This document shows, piece after piece, positions 26,829-38,885 of a stretch of 64,000 bases of DNA; position 1 is the first letter of the stretch, and each line of letters starts with the position of its first letter. Made by a program: the position numbers and the translations under genes. Under the pieces are notes generated by a model. That model saw nothing but the letters and a program-made list of their open reading frames with translations. It ran no database searches and had not been told where the DNA came from. This stretch comes from Massilia sp. BJB1822 (lineage in GTDB: Bacteria > Pseudomonadota > Gammaproteobacteria > Burkholderiales > Burkholderiaceae_D). The stretch lies in contig NZ_JABWEB010000005.1 of NCBI RefSeq assembly GCF_013369485.1, positions 124,001 to 188,000 of the forward strand, written 5' to 3'.

Positions 26829-28334
26829 ATGTACGCAGACCGCATCCGCCATCCAGCCTTACAGCAAAAACTGATGCCCGCCGCCGACGCGGCCAGCCTG
26901 TTCCGCGATGGCATGACCGTCGGCATGAGCGGCTTTACCCGCGCCGGCGACGCCAAGGCGCTGCCGCTGGCGCTGGTGGAGCGCGCCCGCCGCGAGCCCT
27001 TCAGCCTGACCCTGCTCACCGGCGCATCTTTAGGCAACGACAGCGACGGCCTGATGGCCAATGCCGGCCTGCTGGCGCGCCGCATGCCGTTCCAGGCCGA
27101 TGCCGCGCTGCGCCACAAGATCAATAACGGCGAGGTGATGTTCATCGACCAGCACCTGTCTGAAACCGCCGAGCAGCTGCGCAGCGGCGCCCTGCGTCCA
27201 GTCGATATCGCCGTCATCGAGGCGGTGGCGATCACGGAAGATGGCGGCATCGTGCCGACCATGGCGGTTGGGAACAGCGCCAGCTTTGTGCAGCAGGCCA
27301 AGCAGATCATCGTGGAACTGAACCTGAGCGCGCCGCTGGCGCTGGAAGGCTTGCACGATATTTATGTGCCCCAGCCCCGCCCCGGCCGCGCGCCGATTCC
27401 GCTGACCGAGCCGGGCCAGCGCATCGGCACCACCGCCATCCCGGTCGATCCGGCGCGCATTGCCGCCATCGTCGTCACCGCCAGTCCGGACAGCCCGTCC
27501 AATGTGCTGCCGCCCGACGAGGAAACCGACGCCATCGCGCGCCACGTCATCGCCTTCCTGGAAGGCGAGGTGGCCGCCGGCCGCATGACGGAGAAGCTGC
27601 TGCCGCTGCAGGCCGGCATCGGCACCATCGCCAACGCCGTGCTGCATGGGCTGACGCAATCGTCTTTCCGCGAGCTGACCATGTATTCCGAGGTGCTGCA
27701 GGACAGCGCCATCGAGCTGCTCGATTCCGGCCAGCTGGCCCTGGCCTCGGCGTCCTCGATCACGCTGTCGGCCGCCAAGCATGAACACTTCCTGCGCAAT
27801 CTGGAACGCTACCGCGAGCGCATCGTGCTGCGGCCGCAGGAGATCAGCAACCATCCGGAAATCGTGCGCCGCCTCGGCATCATCGGCTTGAACACGGCGC
27901 TGGAATTCGATATCTACGGCAATGTGAATTCCACCCATGTGGGCGGCACCCATATGATGAACGGCATCGGCGGTTCCGGCGACTTTGCCCGCAATGGCGA
28001 GCTGGCCATCTTCGTCAGCAAGTCGGTGGCGAAGGACGGCGCGATTTCCAGCGTGGTGCCGATGGTGGCCCACGTCGACCACACCGAGCACGATGTCGAT
28101 GTGCTGGTGACGGAATGGGGGCTGGCCGACCTGCGCGGCCTGGCGCCGCGCGAACGCGCGCTGCTCATCATCGAACGCTGCGCCCACCCGACTTACCGGC
28201 CAGCCTTGCTCGCCTACTATGAAGAGGCCTTGCGGCGCGGCGGCCAGACGCCCCATGTGCTGGAAAAAGCCCTGTCCTGGCATGAGCAGTACTGGCTGTA
28301 CGGCAGCATGAATTATAAAAATCTATCGATCTGA
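26829..28334 (+). CDS. Acetyl-CoA hydrolase/transferase family (succinyl-CoA:acetate CoA-transferase-like)
   Basis: The 501-residue length and motifs fit the Cat1/AarC/ScpC family. Motifs seen: GMSGFTRAGDAKALP, TGASLGNDSDG, the CoA-binding GIGTIANAVLHGL, and the catalytic Glu in TMYSEVLQD at about residue 285-295. The C-terminal half has ALEFDIYGNVNSTHVGGTHMMNGIGGSGDFARNG, split here, as in class I CoA-transferases. It should move CoA between carboxylates such as succinate, acetate or propionate, linking to the TCA genes downstream in the window. It is divergent from and probably regulated by the LysR gene. Confidence 0.88.
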   Translation: MYADRIRHPALQQKLMPAADAASLFRDGMTVGMSGFTRAGDAKALPLALVERARREPFSLTLLTGASLGNDSDGLMANAGLLARRMPFQADAALRHKINNGEVMFIDQHLSETAEQLRSGALRPVDIAVIEAVAITEDGGIVPTMAVGNSASFVQQAKQIIVELNLSAPLALEGLHDIYVPQPRPGRAPIPLTEPGQRIGTTAIPVDPARIAAIVVTASPDSPSNVLPPDEETDAIARHVIAFLEGEVAAGRMTEKLLPLQAGIGTIANAVLHGLTQSSFRELTMYSEVLQDSAIELLDSGQLALASASSITLSAAKHEHFLRNLERYRERIVLRPQEISNHPEIVRRLGIIGLNTALEFDIYGNVNSTHVGGTHMMNGIGGSGDFARNGELAIFVSKSVAKDGAISSVVPMVAHVDHTEHDVDVLVTEWGLADLRGLAPRERALLIIERCAHPTYRPALLAYYEEALRRGGQTPHVLEKALSWHEQYWLYGSMNYKNLSI

Positions 28335-28412
28335 TTAAATCAATTGTCTTTGTTAATTTTCTGGGCTTCTCTAGAATGATTCCATCGTTCACCGCCAATA
28401 GAGGAGCAAGCA

Positions 28413-29873
28413 ATGAGCAAGCCAATCACCACCGCATCCGGCATTCCCGTCGCTGACAACCAGAATTCGGCCAGCGCCGGCGCCCGCGGCCCCTTGCTGC
28501 TGCAGGACTTCCACCTGATCGAGAAGCTGCAGCACTTCAACCGTGAACGCATTCCTGAGCGCGTCGTGCATGCCAAAGGCTCCGGCGCCTACGGCACCTT
28601 CACCGTCACCCACGACATCAGCCGCTACACCAAGGCCAAACTCTTTTCCGCCATCGGCAAGCAGGCCGAAACCTTCGTGCGCTTCTCCACCGTGGGCGGC
28701 GAAAAGGGCAGCGCCGATACCGAACGCGATCCGCGCGGCTTCGCCTTGCGCGTCTATACCGAGGAAGGCAACTGGGACCTGGTCGGCAACAACACGCCGA
28801 TGTTCTTCATCAAGGACGGCATCAAATTCCCCGACTTCATCCACACCCAAAAGCGCGATCCGCAGACCAATCTGAAATCGGCCATCATGATGTTCGATTT
28901 CTGGAGCAAGGCGCCGGAAAGCCTGCACCAGGTGACGATGCTGTTCAGCGACCGCGGCACGCCGGACGGCTACCGCCATATGGACGGTTTCGGCAGCCAC
29001 ACCTTCAGCCTCATTAACGCGGCCGGTGAGCGCGTCTACGTCAAATGGCATTTGAAGACGCAGCAGGGCATCAAGAACCTGGCGGCCGCCGATGCCGTGC
29101 GCCTGGCCGGCGAAGATCCCGACTATGCCCAGCGCGACCTGTTCGGCGCCATTGAGCGCGGCGACTTCCCGCGCTGGGACGTCAAGCTGCAGGTGGCGAC
29201 CGAAGCGCAATTGGCCGAATGGGAAGCGCGCACCGGCTGGAATCCCTTCGACCTGACCAAGGTCTGGCCGCACAAGGACTTCCCGCTGATTCCCGTGGGC
29301 GTGCTGGAGCTGAACCGCAACCCGCTTAACTACCACGCCGAAGTGGAGCAGGCCGCGCTGTCGCCAGCCAATGTGGTGCCGGGCATGGGCTATTCGCCGG
29401 ACAAGATGCTGCAGGCGCGCCTGTTCGCCTATCACGACGCCCAACTGTACCGCGTCGGCACCAACCACCAGCATCTGCCGGTGAATGCGCCGCGCTGCCC
29501 CTTCCATAATCAGCAGCGCGACGGCGCCATGGCCATCGCCAATGGCGGCGCCGAGCAGAACTACCATACTGTGGAAGCGGGCGGCAGCCAGCCGCAAGGC
29601 CTGGGCCATGGCGAGCCGGCGCTGGCGCTGCACGGCGGGGCAGGGCGCTACGATGGCCGTGGCCAGGAAGACGATTACACCCAGGCTGGCAATCTGTTCC
29701 GCCTTCTGCCGGAGCAGGAGAAGCAGAACCTGTTCGCCAACCTGGCCGGTCCCATGAGCCAGATCAGCGATGAAATCATCAATCGCCAGCTGGGCCACTT
29801 CGACAAGGCCGATCCAGCCTACGGCGCCGGCGTGCGCGCCGCCTTGAAAGCGCGCGGCCGCAATATCGGCTGA
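28413..29873 (+). CDS. Monofunctional haem catalase
   Basis: The 486-residue protein belongs to small-subunit catalases. Seen are the distal His in ERVVHAKGSGAYG (about residue 55), RFSTVGGEKGSADTERDPRGFA, the conserved Asn in LVGNNTPMFF, and the proximal haem Tyr in RLFAYHDAQLYRVG (about residue 340). NADPH-binding residues are probable in this clade. It breaks down hydrogen peroxide in the cytoplasm. GAGGAGCAAGCA precedes the ATG. It is monocistronic and followed by a terminator. I could not identify a certain OxyR site in the 78-base upstream gap. Confidence 0.95.
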   Translation: MSKPITTASGIPVADNQNSASAGARGPLLLQDFHLIEKLQHFNRERIPERVVHAKGSGAYGTFTVTHDISRYTKAKLFSAIGKQAETFVRFSTVGGEKGSADTERDPRGFALRVYTEEGNWDLVGNNTPMFFIKDGIKFPDFIHTQKRDPQTNLKSAIMMFDFWSKAPESLHQVTMLFSDRGTPDGYRHMDGFGSHTFSLINAAGERVYVKWHLKTQQGIKNLAAADAVRLAGEDPDYAQRDLFGAIERGDFPRWDVKLQVATEAQLAEWEARTGWNPFDLTKVWPHKDFPLIPVGVLELNRNPLNYHAEVEQAALSPANVVPGMGYSPDKMLQARLFAYHDAQLYRVGTNHQHLPVNAPRCPFHNQQRDGAMAIANGGAEQNYHTVEAGGSQPQGLGHGEPALALHGGAGRYDGRGQEDDYTQAGNLFRLLPEQEKQNLFANLAGPMSQISDEIINRQLGHFDKADPAYGAGVRAALKARGRNIG

Positions 29874-29920
29874 TGCAGCATGAGCATGGCCGGCCTGAAA
29901 AACCGGCAAGCTTAAGAAAA

Positions 29921-29947
29921 GGGCAAGCAGAAATGCTGGCCCTTTTT
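29921..29947 (+). terminator. Terminator of the catalase gene
   Basis: GGGCAAGCA, GAAA tetraloop, TGCTGGCCC with one mismatch, then TTTTT. Confidence 0.85.
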
Positions 29948-30008
29948 GCGTAAACCGCGCAAAGCGTGGACAATAGCGCCATCGCAATTCACTACAACGG
30001 AATAGCCA

Positions 30009-31133
30009 ATGACGATCAAAATCAGCCAGAACTTCGACTCGGGCGCCATCGAGGTGCTGCGCGCCGACAGCGCCGCCACCATTGAACTCAATCTGCGCAA
30101 GGACTCGCACGCCGACATCCACCAGTGGTTCCACTTCCGCCTGCAGGGCGCGCGCGGCGAAGCCGTGACCATGCGCTTCCTGAACGCGGGCCAGGCCACG
30201 TATGCCAAAGGTTACGAGGACTACAACGCAGTGGCGAGCTACGATGGCGATAACTGGTTCCGCGTGCCGACCTCTTTCGATGGCGAAGTCATGACCATCA
30301 AGCACACGCCTGATCTGGACAGCGTCTATTACGCCTATTTCGAGCCGTATTCCTGGGAACGCCATCTGCGCCTGCTGGGCGAAGTGGCCGAGAACCCGAT
30401 CGCCCGCGTGGTCGATATCGGCAGCACCGTCGATGGCCGCGACATGAACCTGGCCATCATCGGCAACCCGCAAGCGGAGAAAAAGATCTGGGTCATCGGC
30501 CGCCAGCATCCGGGCGAATCGATGGCTTCCTGGTTCGTCGAAGGCCTGCTCGACAGCCTGCTGGACGATGCCAACCCGATCGCGCGCAAGCTACTGCAGC
30601 GCGCCGTCTTCTACATCGTGCCGAATATGAATCCGGACGGCTCGGTGCGCGGCAATCTGCGCACCAATGCCGCCGGCGCCAACCTGAACCGCGAATGGAT
30701 GACGCCATCGCTCGAGCGTTCACCGGAAGTGCTGTGCGTGAAGCAGAAGATTCACGAAGTGGGCGTCGATATGTTCTTCGACATACACGGCGACGAAGCG
30801 CTGCCGTACAACTTCGTGGCCGGCAACGAGATGCTGGAAAACTTCACGCCCGAGCAGGCCGCGTCGCAGAAGGCCTTCATTGAGCGCTACAAGAACGCCA
30901 GCCCGGACTTCCAGGACAAATACGGCTATGCCGCCAGCAAGTACAAGGAAGACATGCTGACCCTGGCCTCCAAATATATCGGCCACCACTTCCAGTGCTT
31001 GGCCCTGACCCTGGAGATGCCGTTCAAGGACAACGCCGACCTGCCGGCACCGCATGTGGGCTGGAACGGCGCGCGCAGCGCGGCTTTGGGCGCGGCGATT
31101 CTGCAGCCGATCCTGCTGTCGCTGGACGACTAA
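30009..31133 (+). CDS. M14-family cytosolic carboxypeptidase (CCP/AGBL-like)
   Basis: The 374-residue protein has an N-terminal beta domain (residues 1-125, SQNFDSGAIEVL ... WFHFRLQGARGE ... YFEPYSWERHL) as in cytosolic carboxypeptidases, then the M14 zinc peptidase domain. Zinc ligands are in RQHPGESMASW (HxxE) and FDIHGDE (His), with the NMNPDG motif between them. The catalytic Glu lies in LTLEMPFKD. Eukaryotic homologues remove glutamates from tubulin; bacterial substrates are mostly unknown. It is followed after 3 bases by the CYTH gene, so the two are one operon. Confidence 0.88.
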   Translation: MTIKISQNFDSGAIEVLRADSAATIELNLRKDSHADIHQWFHFRLQGARGEAVTMRFLNAGQATYAKGYEDYNAVASYDGDNWFRVPTSFDGEVMTIKHTPDLDSVYYAYFEPYSWERHLRLLGEVAENPIARVVDIGSTVDGRDMNLAIIGNPQAEKKIWVIGRQHPGESMASWFVEGLLDSLLDDANPIARKLLQRAVFYIVPNMNPDGSVRGNLRTNAAGANLNREWMTPSLERSPEVLCVKQKIHEVGVDMFFDIHGDEALPYNFVAGNEMLENFTPEQAASQKAFIERYKNASPDFQDKYGYAASKYKEDMLTLASKYIGHHFQCLALTLEMPFKDNADLPAPHVGWNGARSAALGAAILQPILLSLDD

Positions 31134-31136
31134 GCC

Positions 31137-31601
31137 ATGGGCGTCGAGATCGAGCGCAAATTCCTGCTGCAGAACGAAGGCTGGCGCGCGCAAGGCGAGC
31201 CGGTGCTGCTGCGCCAGGGCTATCTGTCCTCGCACCCGGAGCGCGTGGTGCGGGTGCGCATCGAGGGCGAGGGCGCGGTCATGACGATCAAGAGCAAGGC
31301 GGTGGGCGTCAGCCGCGGCGAGTGGGAATACCCGCTGCCGCTGGCCGATGCCGCCGAGTTCCTCGACCGCTTGTGCGAGCAGCCCATCATCGAAAAATAC
31401 CGCCGCCGCATTCCTTATGCGGGCTTCGTGTGGGAGGTCGATGAGTTCCTGGGCGCGAACGCGGGTCTGGTCGTGGCCGAGATCGAGCTGCCTAGCGAAG
31501 AGCAAGTCTTCGACAAGCCGGACTGGGTCGGCGAGGAAGTCACACAGGATGTGCGCTACCTCAACTCCAACCTGATCGGCAAGCCTTACTCCAGCTGGTA
31601 A
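31137..31601 (+). CDS. CYTH-domain triphosphatase (YgiF-like N-domain/NeuTTM type)
   Basis: The 154-residue protein starts with the diagnostic EIERKFLL motif (residues 4-11), followed by alternating charged strands typical of the triphosphate tunnel fold: RQGYLS, RVRIEGEGAVMTIKSK, EKYRRRIPYAGFVWEVDEF, LVVAEIELPSEE. The full set of acidic and basic tunnel residues appears to be present. Such proteins hydrolyse inorganic tripolyphosphate or related triphosphates with a metal. It lies 3 bases after the carboxypeptidase gene, suggesting coupled translation. The exact substrate is inferred only from the family. Confidence 0.88.
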   Translation: MGVEIERKFLLQNEGWRAQGEPVLLRQGYLSSHPERVVRVRIEGEGAVMTIKSKAVGVSRGEWEYPLPLADAAEFLDRLCEQPIIEKYRRRIPYAGFVWEVDEFLGANAGLVVAEIELPSEEQVFDKPDWVGEEVTQDVRYLNSNLIGKPYSSW

Positions 31602-31630
31602 GCCTCTCCTGCGTGGTCTATGCTTGAAGC

Positions 31631-31975
31631 ATGGACCACGAATTTCATGCCTTCCAGGCCCGCATCGAAGCCATCCTGCCGACCTTGGCCACCAAGGCCG
31701 ATATCGAGGCTGTGCGCGCAGATATGCTGCGCCTGGTGCATGAAACCCATAAATGGATGCTCGCTTCGGTGATCGGCATGTTCATCGGCTTCGGCGGGCT
31801 GTTCATGGCCGTTGGCAACGGACCGCGCCTGCAATTGCAGTCTGTGCCGCTTCCAGCATCTGCACCGGTTACGCAACCGGTGCCCGCCAGCACGCCGCAG
31901 ACTCAGCTACAGCAGGGCAGGCCGCCCCAGCTGGCATTTATTATCATCAATCAGGGCAAAGCACCCGTGAAATAA
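31631..31975 (+). CDS. Small single-span membrane protein with coiled-coil start
   Basis: A 114-residue protein: residues 1-40 form a short coiled coil with LATKADIEAVRADMLRL (a pattern found in DUF1640-like small proteins), then one membrane helix WMLASVIGMFIGFGGLFMAVG, then a Pro/Gln/Thr-rich tail. It has the same general plan as the coiled-coil proteins at 16-18 kb, but the sequences differ. It lies 29 bases after the CYTH gene and shares the terminator at its stop codon. Function unknown. Confidence 0.6.
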   Translation: MDHEFHAFQARIEAILPTLATKADIEAVRADMLRLVHETHKWMLASVIGMFIGFGGLFMAVGNGPRLQLQSVPLPASAPVTQPVPASTPQTQLQQGRPPQLAFIIINQGKAPVK

Positions 31976-32003
31976 AAAGCCTCGCACATGGGCGAGGCTT
32001 TTT
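31974..32003. terminator. Bidirectional terminator
   Basis: AAAAAGCCTCGC, loop ACATGG, GCGAGGCTTTTT. It overlaps the stop of the plus-strand gene and lies 20 bases after the convergent DUF2863 gene, so it serves both. Confidence 0.93.
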
Positions 32004-32022
32004 GCATTTTGGCTTGAACGGC

Positions 32023-33288
32023 TCAGTGGAAATGCTCGGTGCCCGTGGGCGCGTCTTCCGGCATTTCGGCGTGGACCAGCTCGCCGGATGGATCGGCGAA
32101 CAGCGGCGCGCCGCAATCGTCGCAGAACTCGACCACATAGCGCTCGCCCAGCTTCTTGATCTGGGTGACGCCGGCCGCGTTCAAGTGTTCGACGATTTCA
32201 TCCACCGGCGTGCGCGGCTTGACCAGGGCGTCGAGCAGGCCGCCGATCGGGCCTTCCGGCGGCGTGCCTTCCTCGTCCTCCTGGCCGTACAGCGGCCACA
32301 CCACGCCATAAATCACATCGCTGTTGGAGCGGCGCGTGAAGCCGACGCGGTATTCGTCGATCGGCGCATCGGCCGCTTCCTCGCCGAAGCCGGCCACCAC
32401 GGCGCGCAGTTCGGACGGCTCGCAAGCCAGCGAATGCGTCAGATAGTGCACGGCGGCGCGGATCGAGACCGGGCGAATCAGCTTATCGGCCTCGCGGCAA
32501 GCCATGTAATACGCTTCCGGCAGCAGCAGCTCGACGCCGCAGCCGGGCAGCAGGCGGCTGACGGTCGGCGTGGCCTGGCTGCGCCACTGTTCCAGCGCGG
32601 CCTGGCGTTCCTCGGCCTGGTGCGCGTGGGCCGACGGCATCTGCCAGCGGAACATGGCTTCGCCGGCCGGCGCCACCACGGCCACCAGCAGGTAGCGCGT
32701 GTCGGCCAGGAAGGGCGCGGTTTCCGGCGTCTTCGTGTCCGATTTCAGCGCCACGCCTTTCAGCGCGGACTGGGCCAGCTTGTGCAGCTTGCCGTAGGTG
32801 TCGGCATGGGTGCGCGGCAGCTGGTCGATGGAGTACAGGGTGGAGGCCATCGCCATGCGCGTGCCGTCGGCCAGGAGATGGGCCGAGAAGTGGGCCGACA
32901 GCGTGTTCAGGATATCGCCCGGAATTGCGCCGGAGGCGATGGCGAAGCGGGTCCAGGCCAGCACCGGCGCCGCCACCAGCAGCACATCGTACTGCGCCGG
33001 GCCGTTCTCGCCCTCGACGGTGATGGTGGCCGATTCGCTGGCCGCTTCCACGCCGTCCATCAGCACGTCGTAAGCATTCAGGTCCGCGCCGAACAGTTTG
33101 TTCAGGGCGGCATCGATGGTGTCCTGGTGGCCGGTCTTCAACAGTTTCAGCAACTGCGTATCCAGACTGCGTTCCCAGCCGCGTTCTTCGAGCCGGCTGG
33201 CCGCCTGGCCTACGGCCTGGGCGAGGGAAAGAAGGCGCTGGCTGTCGGCGGACAATTTATGAGATGAATCTTTAGATGGTCGACGCAT
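32023..33288 (-). CDS. DUF2863-family protein
   Basis: A 421-residue cytoplasmic protein beginning MRRPSKDSSHKLSADSQRLLSLAQ. It matches the general pattern of DUF2863, a family largely restricted to Betaproteobacteria. Late in the protein are a CDDCGAPLF segment with two Cys that could bind metal, and an acidic His-containing tail (GTEHFH). No enzyme motif or membrane segment is seen. It lies between the bidirectional terminator and acnA. Function unknown. Confidence 0.75.
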   Translation of the reverse strand: MRRPSKDSSHKLSADSQRLLSLAQAVGQAASRLEERGWERSLDTQLLKLLKTGHQDTIDAALNKLFGADLNAYDVLMDGVEAASESATITVEGENGPAQYDVLLVAAPVLAWTRFAIASGAIPGDILNTLSAHFSAHLLADGTRMAMASTLYSIDQLPRTHADTYGKLHKLAQSALKGVALKSDTKTPETAPFLADTRYLLVAVVAPAGEAMFRWQMPSAHAHQAEERQAALEQWRSQATPTVSRLLPGCGVELLLPEAYYMACREADKLIRPVSIRAAVHYLTHSLACEPSELRAVVAGFGEEAADAPIDEYRVGFTRRSNSDVIYGVVWPLYGQEDEEGTPPEGPIGGLLDALVKPRTPVDEIVEHLNAAGVTQIKKLGERYVVEFCDDCGAPLFADPSGELVHAEMPEDAPTGTEHFH

Positions 33289-33370
33289 AGCGCTACAGGT
33301 TTTCTGTCAGTGTAAAAGTTCTTGTTACTCGTATTGTAGTGGATTCGGCAAGGATGGGCTGTGCAAATAA

Positions 33371-33396
33371 AAAACGCCGGGCATGCCCGGCGTTTT
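33371..33396 (-). terminator. Terminator of acnA
   Basis: A perfect palindrome AAAACGCCGGGC, AT, GCCCGGCGTTTT, 33 bases after the acnA stop. It can act in both directions. Confidence 0.9.
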
Positions 33397-33429
33397 GCGC
33401 GCAGCCGCCCGCGAGGGCGGCCTTGGCTA

Positions 33430-36138
<2,709 letters not shown>

Positions 36139-36228
36139 GACCTCTCCTTCAGGTGGGTATCGTCTGTTATTAATATTTCAGGGTATTGCAGCGCCCCTTT
36201 GAGGGGGCGTTTCCTCTTCCAGCTTGCC

Positions 36229-36753
36229 TTACGCAGCTGCGGCCGGAGTCTCCGCCGGCTTGTTCTGCTCTGGGCTCTTGCATTCGTTCGCCAACTGGCG
36301 GCTCTGCTTCGAATCGAGCAGCATGCTCTTGGCCGGGATGCCGATCCAGACCAGGCCATACAGCTTGTTCTCGAAGCGCTGGGCGCCGGTGGTGGTGGCC
36401 ACGCGCTTCAGGCGGTGCAGGCGTTTTTTCCAGCGCAGGGCGATGAAGTTCTCATCCTCGGTGTTCTGGTAGATGGTGACTTTGTTGCCCAGTTCGCAGG
36501 CGAATTCGGTGACGGCGGAACCGGTCACGCTTGGCTCGGCGGCTTCGTCCTCGCCATCGGCGGCGGCAGCCGCGGTGGCGCCGGCAGCAGCGGCGGCGGC
36601 AGCCGGCTTGGCGGCTTTAGCGGCCTTGCGTTTGGCGGGTTTCTTGTCCGCCTTGGCGGCCGGCTGGCCTTCGGCGTGGACGGCAGGGGCCAGGCACAGG
36701 GTGGCGGAACCGAGGGCGAGGCTGCAAGCCAGGAAGAGTTTGGAGATGGACAT
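36229..36753 (-). CDS. Exported protein with MliC-like C-terminal domain
   Basis: 174 residues: a signal peptide (SKLFLACSLALGSATLCLAPAVHA), a Lys/Ala-rich linker (residues 30-75), then a compact domain with two Cys (FACELGNKVTIY at about 85 and LANECKS at about 160). The domain pattern, with GAQRFENKLYGLVWIGIPAKSMLLD, resembles the MliC/PliC lysozyme-inhibitor fold. The match is by eye and uncertain. Its ATG overlaps the stop of the upstream citrate-lyase-like gene by one base, so translation is probably coupled. Its position between TCA genes gives no functional clue. It is probably periplasmic. Confidence 0.6.
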   Translation of the reverse strand: MSISKLFLACSLALGSATLCLAPAVHAEGQPAAKADKKPAKRKAAKAAKPAAAAAAAGATAAAAADGEDEAAEPSVTGSAVTEFACELGNKVTIYQNTEDENFIALRWKKRLHRLKRVATTTGAQRFENKLYGLVWIGIPAKSMLLDSKQSRQLANECKSPEQNKPAETPAAAA

Positions 36754-37760
36754 CAGTGTGTTTCCGTTGCTGGGTGTTCAGGGGTGGCGTTCATCAGGGC
36801 GGCGACCGATTCGGGCAGCGGCAGGCCGGCCAGGCGCGCGCGCTGCAAAACCGTCCAATAATATCGGTAGCTGGCGCGGTCGTGCAAGCGGCCGTTCTGG
36901 GCAATCGGTCCCCAGGCGGCGCGCTCGGCCTCGTGCAGGATATTAGCCGCCTCGTTCACTTCGGAAGCGCGCGGCGTAAAGGCCTTGATCACGGGCTTGA
37001 TCTGGTTCGGGTGGATGCTCCACATGCGGGTGTAGCCGAATTCGGCGGCGGCGCGCTGGGCGTCGGTGGCCACTACCGCGCTGTCCTTGATTTCGGTGGT
37101 CACATTATGCGAAGGCACTTTGCCGTGGGCATGGCAGGCGGCCGCGATATCGAGCTTGGCGCGCACCACCAGCGGATGGGCGAACTGGCCCGGGGTGCGC
37201 ATGGCGTTGCCGGGAATGGCGCCGTAGTGGGCCGAGACGAAATCCATGATGCCGAAGGACAGGCATTCGACCTGGGGCAGGGCGGCGATGGCGAAGACGT
37301 CGCGCAGCGCGCCGTGGGTTTCGATCAGCACGTGCACCGGCAGGTTGCTGCGGCCGGCTTTCAGGGCGTGCTTGTTGATGGTGGCGATGGCCTTTTCCAC
37401 GTCCTGCACGCCGTCCGGCTTGGGCAGCACCAGGTAGGCCAGCTTGTGCGCGGCGGCACCGACGATGATCTCCACGTCGCGCTCGAAATGCGCGCTGGCG
37501 GCATCGTGCACGCGGGCGCCGATGCGGCCGAAGCGGTTGGCTTCGTCGAGCAGCAGCTGGGCCACCAGCTGGGCGTGTTCCTCTTCCTTGCCGGCGGCGG
37601 CGCCGTCCTCGCAGTCGAAGGTGATGTCGAACAGGGGGCCAAGCTCTTGTTGCAGGGCCATCGACTTGCGCATCAGCTTCTCGGACCCTGCATAGTGGTC
37701 GCAGGCGGGAAGCAGCAGCGGTTGGCGTTTGCCCTGGAATAAAACCTCGGATGGGTGCAT
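36753..37760 (-). CDS. HpcH/HpaI aldolase/citrate-lyase-beta family protein (CitE-like)
   Basis: ATG 37760 starts the conserved MHPSEVLFQGKRQPLLLPACDHYAG (split here); the frame extends upstream to a GTG at 37865 without a Shine-Dalgarno, so I use 335 residues. The active-site metal segment is TFDCEDGAAAGKEEEHA and the second part SFGIMDFVSAHYGAIPGNAM contains the expected acidic residue. SIHPNQIKPV near the C-terminus is typical of CitE and malyl-CoA lyase relatives. It probably cleaves or hydrolyses a CoA ester such as malyl-, citramalyl- or citryl-CoA. There is no CitF/CitD here, so it is not part of a fermentative citrate lyase. It is coupled to the MliC-like gene. Confidence 0.82.
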   Translation of the reverse strand: MHPSEVLFQGKRQPLLLPACDHYAGSEKLMRKSMALQQELGPLFDITFDCEDGAAAGKEEEHAQLVAQLLLDEANRFGRIGARVHDAASAHFERDVEIIVGAAAHKLAYLVLPKPDGVQDVEKAIATINKHALKAGRSNLPVHVLIETHGALRDVFAIAALPQVECLSFGIMDFVSAHYGAIPGNAMRTPGQFAHPLVVRAKLDIAAACHAHGKVPSHNVTTEIKDSAVVATDAQRAAAEFGYTRMWSIHPNQIKPVIKAFTPRASEVNEAANILHEAERAAWGPIAQNGRLHDRASYRYYWTVLQRARLAGLPLPESVAALMNATPEHPATETH

Positions 37761-37806
37761 CTTGGCGTTCGTGTTGGCAGAATCAGGGGTTGCAGAAAGC
37801 GCTAAG

Positions 37807-37831
37807 GCCGCACTGCTTTCGGCAGTGCGGC
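37807..37831. terminator. Strong hairpin between mdh and the citE-like gene
   Basis: A 10-bp perfect stem GCCGCACTGC, loop TTTCG, GCAGTGCGGC, with TTTT after it on the plus strand but only CCTT on the minus strand. It lies after the minus-strand mdh, so it may attenuate read-through into the citE-like gene. Confidence 0.5.
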
Positions 37832-37895
37832 TTTTGCGGCGGATCGGTGGTTTAACCGGTTCCACGTTGTGCGGCGGATTTATCCGCGATGCCTA

Positions 37896-38885
37896 TTATG
37901 GCAGCAGATGCTTCACGCCTTCGCGCTCTTCGGTCAGTTCCTTGAGCGTGATGTTGATGCGTTCTTGCGAGAAGGCGTCGATTTCCAGGCCCTGGACGAT
38001 TTTGTATTCGCCGTTTTCGGTGGTCACTGGGAAGCCGAACATGGTGCCTTCAGGGATGCCGTAGGAGCCGTCCGATGGGATGCCCATGGTGGTCCACTTG
38101 CCGTTGGTGCCCAGTACCCAGTCGCGCACGTGGTCGATGGCGGCGTTGGCGGCCGAAGCAGCCGAGGACAGGCCGCGCGCTTCGATGATGGCGGCGCCGC
38201 GCTTGCCGACGGTCGGCAGGAAGGTGTCGCTGTTCCAGACCGCGTCGTTGATGGTTTCTTTCACCGACTTGCCGTCGATGGTGGCGAAACGGTAGTCAGC
38301 GTACATGGTTGGCGAGTGGTTGCCCCACACGCACAGTTTTTCGATCGAAGCGACCGGCTTGCCGACCTTGGCGGCGATTTGCGACAGGGCGCGGTTGTGG
38401 TCCAGGCGCAGCATGGCGGTGAAGTTCTTGGCCGGCAGGGAAGGGGCCGATTTCATCGCGATGTAGGCGTTGGTGTTGGCAGGGTTGCCGACCACCAGCA
38501 CTTTCACATTGCGCGAAGCGACGGCGTCCAGCGCCTTGCCTTGCACGGTGAAGATCTGGGCATTGGCTTCCAGCAGGTCTTTACGCTCCATGCCTGGGCC
38601 GCGTGGGCGGGCGCCCACCAGCAGGGCCACGTCGGCGTCTTTGAAGGCGGTCATCGGATCGGCGTGGGCGGTCATGCCGGCCAGCAGCGGGAAGGCGCAG
38701 TCGTCGATTTCCATCATGACGCCCTTCAGCGCTTTCTGCGCTTTTTCGTCAGGGATTTCAAGCAGTTGCAGAATGACTGGCTGATCCTTGCCCAGCATGT
38801 CGCCGTTGGCGATGCGGAACAGCAGGGAATAGCCGATCTGGCCGGCGGCGCCGGTGACGGCAACACGCATTGGGGTTTTAGCCAT
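37896..38885 (-). CDS. mdh: Malate dehydrogenase (NAD)
   Basis: ATG 38885 with GGAGA before it gives 329 residues beginning [21 protein letters not shown], the Rossmann NAD motif. Substrate-binding Arg residues are in [14 protein letters not shown], and catalytic Asp/His in LDHNRA and [11 protein letters not shown] (about residue 187). This is the 330-residue cytosolic-MDH-like type common in Betaproteobacteria, distinct from the 312-residue enteric form. It oxidises malate to oxaloacetate in the TCA cycle. It has a strong promoter about 170 bases upstream (39055-39083) with a palindromic operator next to it, and is divergent from a GntR regulator. Confidence 0.96.
   Translation of the reverse strand: MAKTPMRVAVTGAAGQIGYSLLFRIANGDMLGKDQPVILQLLEIPDEKAQKALKGVMMEIDDCAFPLLAGMTAHADPMTAFKDADVALLVGARPRGPGMERKDLLEANAQIFTVQGKALDAVASRNVKVLVVGNPANTNAYIAMKSAPSLPAKNFTAMLRLDHNRALSQIAAKVGKPVASIEKLCVWGNHSPTMYADYRFATIDGKSVKETINDAVWNSDTFLPTVGKRGAAIIEARGLSSAASAANAAIDHVRDWVLGTNGKWTTMGIPSDGSYGIPEGTMFGFPVTTENGEYKIVQGLEIDAFSQERINITLKELTEEREGVKHLLP

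Noticed and set aside
28389..30509. A 706-codon minus-strand frame over catalase
   Set aside because: Antisense shadow of catalase and the carboxypeptidase start; Ala/His/Arg-rich without motif.
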